Source: Norana najaformis | Taxonomy: Eukaryota > Annelida > Clitellata > Crassiclitellata > Hormogastridae | DNA length: 64,000 bases | Direction of reading: 5' to 3' | NCBI GenBank assembly: GCA_964023275.1 | Contig: OZ029920.1 | Span: forward strand, 5,791,014-5,855,013 | Shown here: positions 57,268 to 64,000 of the stretch, in pieces | Layout: each line of letters starts with the position of its first letter | Position numbering within the stretch: position 1 is the stretch's first letter | Notes under the pieces: generated by a model | What the model was told of the DNA's origin: nothing | Databases searched by the model: none | The model's input: only the letters and a program-made list of their open reading frames with translations | Position numbers and translations under genes: made by a program

Positions 57268-58370
57268 TCTTTTTTTCGGTCAAGAAAGATTTTCAGGTCA
57301 TCATAAATCGAGCCTTTTCAAATCTGTTATATAGCCACGTTTAAGAGCTTTTTTGGCAGGATCATTATATAAATAGTCATATACATGCAGACAATGCAAA
57401 TCGTTCAACACGAAACGTAGGGGCTAGTATGAACAGTTCGTGTTACCTGAATTTCGCGCTTCTATTAATTCCTGCTTTGAACTTTTTAATTTTAAGCAGT
57501 CATTGTAAATGCATCAAATGATTACAGCACTTCTAATTGAAAACACGTACTCGAAAACATTACCAAAAACTACACAAATTAATTTAATTCCACATGGTAA
57601 TAAATTTAAAAGATAAGAAACGACAAATTGGTAACAAAATCACAAATCCCAACCCAACTTTAAAAATCAAAGTTTATAAAAGTTTTAATGCCTCCAAATA
57701 GCATCGCCAAGTTTCAAATAATGAGTCATAACGAAGACTAAGATTATGGTAAACAACAGCTAATGTGCTTATTCTAGTTCATATTCATTTAACGCTTAAC
57801 AATCATCTCTCAATAAAATTTCTACTCGTATTTACTCTGCCTTTTCATCAACTTTCTAAGGAAATAGTCAATTTTTTTCTTTTTACTACACCAAAAATAA
57901 TTACCAGATCAATCGACAACCTCTCTCTCGTTAAAGGCAGATTCCAGCCAGTTTCGATTATGCATAGTGTCGACTGATGCCTTGGGCATTTTGATAAAAG
58001 ACCAACAGGTCATTTGATTAAATAAGATTAGATTAGATTATATGGCTAATGGCTGCATCGTATGCATGAATTTTTAAATACTGCTTTTTGTCTTTAAAAA
58101 GATTAATATAATCATACCAACTGAAATATATATATTGCAAGAAGTCTTAATTAACACCTGATAGTAAAGTAACAAAATTTCTACCTAACGTATATTAAGT
58201 TCTACTGTTCCCTGTCATCAGGAAGATTAATACAATTACCTGAGGTATTTATGATCCCTCAGGAATTACAAAATTATCCGAAAAATTAAGAAAATATATG
58301 TTCATAGAACTACGAATTAATAAAAGCTAAGCTGATGTAGATTGTTCATAGGACTAAATGAATGTCTTAA

Positions 58371-58376
58371 TTTAAT
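58371..58376 (-). terminator. Candidate poly(A) signal of FREP-C
   Basis: ATTAAA about 140 nt after the stop, conserved although surrounding sequence of unit C is more diverged. The palindrome beside it is broken here. Confidence 0.4.
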
Positions 58377-58516
58377 GCTCAAATGTTTCCAGCATCTTCT
58401 CATTGCTCAAATGCTTATATCATAATGGTCTTAATCGGCCAATCGATATGCATGGCATTAGTGGTTGGTCCATTTTGTCAGATCACCATAAAAGAAGTTG
58501 ACCTCCAGTCAAAGAA

Positions 58517-58767
58517 CTAATTTCGAGGAGCAATTTTCATTTCAGTCATCTTCAGAGAGTATTGTAAACCACGAAACGTTTTCCAAAGAACACCGTCGGC
58601 TTCCGACGTATAATTGCCACGCAGGTACCTTCCGTTCAGATTTGATTCGAGGCACTGTTTGAACCACCAAGCTCCGCCATACGTCTGGGCGCAGTTTTCA
58701 CTGTGTGGGTCATTATCTGCATCCATTGTGCTGAACTGCTGACCACTGTGATATGACAGACTGTCTC
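58517..58767 (-). CDS. FREP-C exon 5: FBG calcium/ligand-binding end
   Basis: 251 nt from a TTTAG acceptor to TAG. It retains both canonical late FBG cysteines (NCAQ and KQC), unlike A and B, plus DADNDPH and GVLWKTF. Confidence 0.86.
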
Positions 58768-61700
58768 CTAAATTAGATAAACAAGAAGAATAGCAGTTCC
58801 TCAAACTAACCTCTAGTGTCAGTCATGGTCATGCAGTTTTAGCGACTTCATTTTCTTAGCATCGGCAAAATTAAATTAATTAGTGCTTTATCTCACCGGT
58901 TGATATACCCACCAACAGACAGAGATTATGCGATGTTTGAAGCTGAGTTTACTCGCTAGGGGGCGCAGTTGGAGCAGAAATTTCAAAACATACTTCTGCC
59001 TTCGCGAGATTGTTACACCATGGCAAAAGTGCACTTTTTACAATGCAGTCAGAACGTAACCTTATATGTGTAAATATGTAGGCAGATCAACATGAATGCT
59101 TAAAATACAACCAGAATTCGAATCCATTAAAATAATACTAATCAATTAATCAATAAAACGAATACCATTTCGTGCTTTTTCTAAAACAATATGTATGAAG
59201 TCGTCATGAACACTTCCATCGATTGGTTAAAAAGAAGAAAAATACAAACAGACATCCAAACAAGAAAATACGCACATACATACATTCGTACATACCTGCA
59301 TTTCCAGAGTATCCAGAAACACTGAGTGTGTAGTTATCAGAGGCTGAACCGATAGTAAACTGTGCATATTCTGCGTATCGTCTATCTCCATCAAAATCTT
59401 CCAGTTCAATTCGCAACTTGTAGTTTCCGTTTGAGGTCAAGAGATGAAGTGCATTGTTACCTGAAATTGAACCTCCACATAACTTTCGTAACCTTTCGCA
59501 AGACGAAATATCAGGCACATTAAAACAGCTGACAGGCAGTGAAATTAAACGAGTTTTCCTACTGGGTGTGTTCCAAATGGCCTTTCATACCCTTGTCATG
59601 TCATGTCATGTCATGCACCAACGTCGCTGCGCGACGGTTGGCTACATGAATGGACTAGAGCTCTCCACTGATGCCTATTGCGTGCAGCGGCGAGAAGATA
59701 AGAACCAGAAAGGTTAGTCCAGGAAAGAATATTGTCGATCCAGTTAATTTGGGGTCTGCCACGGTGTCGATAGCCTTCAACGTGACCCAGAATGATGGAA
59801 TTTTCTATGGAATCTTGAGGAAGTCTAATGATGTGACCAAAATAGCGGAGTTTGCGAGCTTTAGTGGAACTCAAGAGCTCAGGATAAGTTCTAGCAAGGT
59901 GATAAACTTGCTCCGTGGTAAGCTTGAGTGTCCAGGGGATGCGCAGAAGCTTTCGAATGCATTTGTTCTCAAAAATCTGGATTTGCTTCTCTTCAGCTTT
60001 TTTGAGCGTCCATGATTCGCACCCATAGGTTGCAACTGACCACACCAGGGATTTCATCAAACGAAGTTTGGTTTGAGTGCTGATGGATTTGTTTTTCCAG
60101 ACCTTCGTGAGTTTCACCATGACTTCCATACCCATGGCCAATCTGGACTTAACATCGCCGGAGCACTTTGCGTCGCTTGAAATTTTGCTGCCCAGGTATG
60201 TAAAGTTATCAACTTGCTTGAGTTTATCGCCTGCAACTAAAACCTCGAGGACCTCGTCGGTGTTGGTCATAACTTTCGTTTTCGAAGTATTTATCTTTAA
60301 ACTGTACTCCTCAGCAGCGGTTTCGACTCTTCGGACGAGTTCCTGGAGTTCCTCCGGTGAAGTGGCGACCAAGAGGATGTCATCGGCATATCTGAGATTA
60401 CTGACGACTTTACCGCCGATTCTAAAGCCACCGGTGAATCTATCAAGAGCTTTACGCATCACTTGTTCCGCGAGGATGTTAAATAGGCAAGGAGAGATGT
60501 TACAACCTTGTCGAACGCCTTTCTTAACGCGGAACCATTCAGAGGAGATGTTATCAGTTTTGACGGCTGCGCGTTGTTGTTTGTAGAGGTTCCGTAGCAG
60601 TTGGACAAGCTGTGGAGGAAAACCCATGTCCAGCATGGTCAACCATAGTTGACCGTGTTGCACCATATCAAACGCTTTTGTGAAATCAATGAAGCAAAAG
60701 TAGAGAGGCTGGTTTCTCTCTTTTGCTTTTTCCATGATAATCCGGAGGTTCATTATCTGGTCGCGAGTGCCTCGTTTGGGTCTGAAACCGGCCTGTTCAG
60801 GAGCCAATTCAGTGTCAAGCTTGGCTTGAATGCGCTCGAGAATGACTCTGAGGAGAATTTTGCTTGCATGAGAAACCAGCGCGATGGTTCTGTAATTCTC
60901 ACAGCAAAGCAGGTCACCTTTTTTGGGTAAAGGGATAAAAACCGATTGTGTCCAGTCGTCGGGCCAAATGCCCGAGGTCCATACGTCAATGCAGATCTTG
61001 TGTAGCGCGGTAAGGGTCATATCGCCACCGAACCTGAGGAGCTCAGTGGTGATGCCGTCTGGACCCGGGGCTTTGCGCAAAGAAGCTTTGAGCAAAGCTC
61101 TTTCGATTTCTTCTCGCAGTGGTGGGGGTTCCCTTTCCGGGATTTCGAACGTTATCTCATCTTCGTCGCCGGTGTAGAGTCCTTCACAATATTCCTTCCA
61201 ACGTTCGTTGACCTTAGTCGGATCAACCAACTTTTTTCCAGTAATGTCTTTGATAGCTGTCTTGCGCGCCTGAAACGGTCTGGTGAGATTTCTGACTGTC
61301 TGAAAGACCGGCCTATTGTTACCTCGTCTTGCGTTCTCTTCGAGTTCGCAACAAAGCGCATTGAGATTGGCTTCCTTATCTTTCCGAAGTCTTCTCTGAA
61401 CTTCTCCGCGTAGAATCTTGTATTCGATCGGTGATTTCGTCTTGGCTTCACGCTTCTTCTTGATAAGCGCGAAAGTGTCATCGGAAATCCAGTTTTTTCT
61501 CTTCTCTGAGTCTTTGGGAATAATCATCTGCGCGGCTTCCGTGGTGATATTTTTGAGTTGAGACCAGAGTTCAGTGGGAGGGCTGGGTTCTTCGACGCAG
61601 TTTAAAGCGTCGAAGCGGTTGGCTACCTCCACTGCGTATTCATGTCTCAACTGGACGTCACGTAGCTTGTCCAGATCCAGAAGGGGAAGTCTGCGAGATT

Positions 61701-64000
61701 TAGTTTTTCTGAAACGGAGCTTAAATTTGAGGAAGACAAGATTGTGATCGGTATCACAATCCATATCGAGTCGGGTTTTACAATTGTAAATCGACTGAAT
61801 CCAGTGCCTGGGGACCAAGATGAAGTCGATCTGAGATCTATAGATATCTCCAGGGCTTTTGTAAGTGTATCTGTGCCTGGGGTGGAGTTGGTGGCGGGTG
61901 TTAGCAATGACCAGATTGTTTTCCGCACAGAAATCGATCAGCATCTGACCTCTGTCGTTTCTCTCACCGTAGCCAAACTTGCCAAGAACTTCTTTTTCCG
62001 TTGCGCCCTCTCCGACGCGAGCGTTAAAGTCGCCTGTAACGATGATAATGTTTCGGCTGGGTGTTTCCGCAAGTATTTGTCTGATTTCTCCGTAAAATTG
62101 TTCAACTTCCTCGTCGGGCTTGTCAGCCGTTGGTGCATAGCACTGGATGATTGTAAAGTCTCTGGGTGAGGCGGCGATCGTTGTCGAGATAACTCTGCTG
62201 CTGATCGGGTTGTAAGAGATCAAGCAGGGAGCGATGGCTTTGTCGAGCCAGATGGCCACGCCGTGATGTTCGCGTAATCCTTGACAACCAGAGTAAAGAA
62301 TCTTATGTCCTTCGATGGAGGTGAAGTGACCGCTGCCTGGCCACTTGGTCTCAGAAAGGCCACAAATGCTGATACCAAATCTCTGCATCTCCCTGCTGAC
62401 AATCGACAGTTTGCCCACAGAGTTGAGGCCTCTAACGTTCCATTGTCCAAAAATAGTCTGCATTCTGCTCTTGCGGCGATTGGTAGGACCGTCAGAGAGA
62501 TCTGACGGGGTAGAGTCAGTAGCCAACTTTTCGAATCCCATCCTAACTCTCTCAGTGGGAAGCGCGGACCTTTTTAGACCGGGCGACGTCCGAGCCGGCA
62601 TGAAGAAAGTGTTAGAAGTGTCCATTCATGTTCGTCGAGCAATAAGAGATGAGTTCAATTAAGCTCCTCGGTCTTTGATCGAACTCGCAGTAAGATTCGA
62701 CATGCGTCGACTCATGAATCGAAAATCGCCGTTGAACATCGCTAGATGCTTCTTCCGCCGAAAGTCGATTTTCCTACCGGTGTGTTCCAAATGGCCTTTC
62801 ATATCCTTACCTCACCGTAATTCACCTTAACTTAGTTCAACTTATTTTACCTTGATTAAGCTGATCTCAATTTACTTTACCTTGCTTTAGGTCTATCTTA
62901 TCTTACCTTCCAATAGCTTCCGTTATCTTATCTTACCTTACCTTTCCTCAGTTCTCCATCACAAAATTCCGTATCTGACTGCAATGAATTATTAATATTG
63001 AAATCATAAAGCTGCGTACCAAGCCAGAATTCGCCTCTGAGATTTCCGAAGCCATTTCCATATTCGGTCCAATTCCTTTCGAAATTCTCGCTTCCATCTT
63101 TACGTCTCTGAAACACCTACACGTTAACAAAAAGAGGACTGAGTACTCGTTCTGCAGTATACATTTATTGAATTGCTGAATCCTATGGGACACTGAACTT
63201 TCAAAAAAAACTTTGTCTTCATTGGGAAGAATGTACAGCGACTTCCAAATTCAGATTCTTACACGTGTAGTTTTCAGTTTCGTCAATTTGCAATGTAATG
63301 AAAAGTACTCAGTACTCATATGCTGTCAAAGTAATGCATGCCAAAGAGAAATGCTAATGTGGTTAGAGCACTAAAAATGCACACAATATAATATATGACT
63401 GGCAAAAAGCTTATTGAAAACAAGAAATAGCTGAATATCTATGTCCCAGAGAAATATTCTCTGCTCCATTCAAGAAATTGTGGAGCATTTTGTTACAAAA
63501 TATACTTACCAATTTATGATTTAAACATGCACAGATTACACATGCAGTGTATACAATGCACTTACTCGTTGCCCATCTTAAGGTCAAACAGTGTTTACAA
63601 TAGCAATCTTGACCATAGCGAAATGATTTTGCATATCTGATTTTTGTCTGAGATTCAACTCCTGGTGCCTCATCTGAAACTAACAACTGAAGCTGTCTAA
63701 CCCCATGAAGAATAGATCGCTCTCTTTCAAGACAAATGCGAAAGTGCAGGACAATAAATAAACGAACTACTTGCGTCGTCTTAAAAGTCCGATTCTTGTT
63801 GGAAGAATCTCAATTTCGACTCAGAAATGTTAGTGAAACATGGAGTTTAAATTAGTGAAGAATGCAGTTTTCGTTTACTCACAAGCCAGCTTTCAGTCGA
63901 CGAATTCATGTCGCAGTAGACTTTAAACATCTGAAGATCTCGCAGATAAATTTTATCTGGTAAGGAACCAGTCCCAAGGTCATAAACTTTATATACATCA
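58517..64000 (-). CDS. FREP-C: fibrinogen-related protein, 5' part beyond window
   Basis: Third FREP of the array. The exons visible are exon 2 (63,883 to at least 64,000, cut), exon 3 (63116-63020), exon 4 (59460-59296) and exon 5 (58767-58517), with the same phases and splice sites as A and B. The signal/coiled-coil exon should lie beyond the right edge. Exon 5 is one codon shorter than in A and B and is the most canonical of the three: DADND for calcium, [12 protein letters not shown] with its cysteine, a second cysteine four residues later, [10 protein letters not shown] and TEMKIAPRN. Intron 3 is enlarged to 3.56 kb by a full-length RTE retrotransposon in the same orientation. No frame damage is seen in the visible part. 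Confidence 0.83.
59296..59460 (-). CDS. FREP-C exon 4
   Basis: 165 nt, phase 1 at both ends, encoding [32 protein letters not shown] and SGYSGNAG. It lies just downstream, in gene sense, of the RTE insertion. Confidence 0.86.
59554..59594. repeat. Target-site duplication, 3' side of RTE
   Basis: Direct copy of intron 3 sequence around GTGTGTTCCAAATGGCCTTT. It differs from the other copy by one extra G and one C/T pair. Confidence 0.85.
59596..62768 (-). mobile_element. Full-length RTE-type non-LTR retrotransposon
   Basis: A 3.17-kb element inside FREP-C intron 3, in gene orientation. It has a 143-bp 5' UTR (62,768-62,626), one ORF with endonuclease and reverse transcriptase, and a 3' end of four TCATG units (59,596-59,615; CATGA in element sense) that overlap the stop codon. 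It is bounded by near-identical direct copies of about 40 bp (59,554-59,594 and 62,769-62,808). Intron 3 of FREP-A and FREP-B has this stretch once (near 3,830 and 33,050), so it is a true target-site duplication. Confidence 0.92.
59611..62625 (-). CDS. RTE-like ORF: AP endonuclease plus reverse transcriptase, 1,004 aa
   Basis: Intact polyprotein of a non-LTR retrotransposon. The APE-type endonuclease spans about residues 57-300, with QWNVRG (N63), SETKW (E92), GDFNARVG (D199, N201), SQIDF (264-268) and DTDHNLV (H294). Reverse transcriptase spans about 510-830, with [36 protein letters not shown] (645-653), [10 protein letters not shown] (703-712) and catalytic YADD (746-749). The C-terminal part has [16 protein letters not shown] and [11 protein letters not shown] as in RTE and related LINEs. 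There are no stops or frameshifts, and the length suits a single-ORF RTE element. It encodes retrotransposition enzymes and has no host role that can be inferred. RTE is the most likely clade; a close sister clade is possible. Confidence 0.93.
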   Translation of the reverse strand: MDTSNTFFMPARTSPGLKRSALPTERVRMGFEKLATDSTPSDLSDGPTNRRKSRMQTIFGQWNVRGLNSVGKLSIVSREMQRFGISICGLSETKWPGSGHFTSIEGHKILYSGCQGLREHHGVAIWLDKAIAPCLISYNPISSRVISTTIAASPRDFTIIQCYAPTADKPDEEVEQFYGEIRQILAETPSRNIIIVTGDFNARVGEGATEKEVLGKFGYGERNDRGQMLIDFCAENNLVIANTRHQLHPRHRYTYKSPGDIYRSQIDFILVPRHWIQSIYNCKTRLDMDCDTDHNLVFLKFKLRFRKTKSRRLPLLDLDKLRDVQLRHEYAVEVANRFDALNCVEEPSPPTELWSQLKNITTEAAQMIIPKDSEKRKNWISDDTFALIKKKREAKTKSPIEYKILRGEVQRRLRKDKEANLNALCCELEENARRGNNRPVFQTVRNLTRPFQARKTAIKDITGKKLVDPTKVNERWKEYCEGLYTGDEDEITFEIPEREPPPLREEIERALLKASLRKAPGPDGITTELLRFGGDMTLTALHKICIDVWTSGIWPDDWTQSVFIPLPKKGDLLCCENYRTIALVSHASKILLRVILERIQAKLDTELAPEQAGFRPKRGTRDQIMNLRIIMEKAKERNQPLYFCFIDFTKAFDMVQHGQLWLTMLDMGFPPQLVQLLRNLYKQQRAAVKTDNISSEWFRVKKGVRQGCNISPCLFNILAEQVMRKALDRFTGGFRIGGKVVSNLRYADDILLVATSPEELQELVRRVETAAEEYSLKINTSKTKVMTNTDEVLEVLVAGDKLKQVDNFTYLGSKISSDAKCSGDVKSRLAMGMEVMVKLTKVWKNKSISTQTKLRLMKSLVWSVATYGCESWTLKKAEEKQIQIFENKCIRKLLRIPWTLKLTTEQVYHLARTYPELLSSTKARKLRYFGHIIRLPQDSIENSIILGHVEGYRHRGRPQINWIDNILSWTNLSGSYLLAAARNRHQWRALVHSCSQPSRSDVGA
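62769..62808. repeat. Target-site duplication, 5' side of RTE
   Basis: Second copy of the duplicated target, continuing into the normal intron 3 ACCTT-rich tract. About 40 bp is long for a LINE duplication. Confidence 0.85.
62808..62945. repeat. (ACCTT)n pentamer tract in FREP-C intron 3
   Basis: Same tract; the RTE insertion broke the intron just upstream of it in window coordinates. Confidence 0.85.
63020..63116 (-). CDS. FREP-C exon 3
   Basis: 97 nt encoding [20 protein letters not shown] to GEFWLG, with the same weak TTG/GTACGC donor. The stronger downstream in-phase donor (AAAG/GTAAGG) is present as in FREP-A. Confidence 0.85.
63883..64000 (-). CDS. FREP-C exon 2, partial
   Basis: The donor CTT/GTGAGT at 63,882 and the reading frame [17 protein letters not shown] to [13 protein letters not shown] identify it. 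It runs off the window. Its SLPDKIYL segment differs from the SSRGKTYL of A and B and matches the orphan inverted exon at 56,462. Confidence 0.82.

Larger units (their letters stand above)
55370..64000. repeat. Tandem unit C (partial, cut by window end)
   Basis: This is the third copy of the unit, clearly more diverged from A and B than those are from each other. It holds the 3' part of FREP-C, an RTE retrotransposon inside FREP-C, and two inverted fragments of FBG exon 2 (56,408-56,752 and 57,211-57,267) not seen at the matching places in A or B. Confidence 0.8.

Noticed and set aside
61744-62169. Plus-strand frames inside 59.7-62.6 kb
   Set aside because: Antisense shadows of the 1,004-aa RTE ORF.
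1-64000. CRISPR array, prokaryotic operon or integron
   Set aside because: No regularly spaced identical repeats with unique spacers. Gene structure is intron-split and eukaryotic.

Overview
The window is animal (metazoan) genomic DNA. Genes are split by GT-AG introns, the sequence is AT-rich, and it is full of decayed LINE retrotransposons, DNA transposons and microsatellites. The only host gene family I can recognise is the fibrinogen-related protein (FREP/FReD) family: secreted coiled-coil proteins ending in a fibrinogen C-terminal (FBG) domain, used in many invertebrates as lectin-like recognition molecules. Species cannot be fixed from the sequence. A marine invertebrate (tunicate, cephalochordate, echinoderm or mollusc) is plausible, but that is inference.

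Layout: the window is a head-to-tail tandem array of one large unit. Unit A covers 1 to about 28,950 (its left edge is outside the window), unit B about 28,950-55,370, and unit C about 55,370-64,000 (cut by the window end). Every FREP gene is on the minus strand. FREP-A (exons between 15,910 and 2,791) and FREP-B (41,683 to 31,991) can each be assembled by hand into an intact five-exon, 418-codon reading frame with matching splice phases. FREP-C (exon 2 partial, exons 3-5, 63,999 to 58,517) looks intact as far as it is visible. Units A and B also each carry a second, broken FREP locus (F2; 26,632-27,640 and 52,327-54,333). Unit C carries an orphan, inverted but intact copy of FBG exon 2 (56,462-56,646, plus strand) and a roughly 57-bp scrap of the same exon.

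The main observation: FREP-A and FREP-B differ at only 4 of about 185 residues in the signal/coiled-coil exon and at none in exon 3, but at about 33 of 84 residues in exon 5. Exon 5 encodes the calcium and ligand-binding end of the FBG domain. The flanking introns and 3' sequence are nearly identical, so a conserved scaffold carries a hypervariable binding face. The two canonical cysteines of the last FBG disulphide are present in C but lost in A and B.

Mobile DNA: a full-length RTE-type LINE with an intact 1,004-aa ORF and a roughly 40-bp target duplication sits in FREP-C intron 3. A 3.38-kb PIF/Harbinger element with perfect 30-bp inverted repeats sits only in unit A, and unit B keeps the empty site. 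A FLYWCH zinc-finger, MULE-like element lies in intron 1 of A and B. A zinc-knuckle LINE (ORF1 plus the start of ORF2) with an inverted second ORF1 piece and an LTR-like insert also lies in intron 1 of A and B. The regions 15.9-26.5 kb and 41.7-52.3 kb hold no gene I can support, only orthologous pairs of CR1/L2-like LINE 3' ends with (TTACGA)n, (ATTACA)n or (ATGT)n tails.
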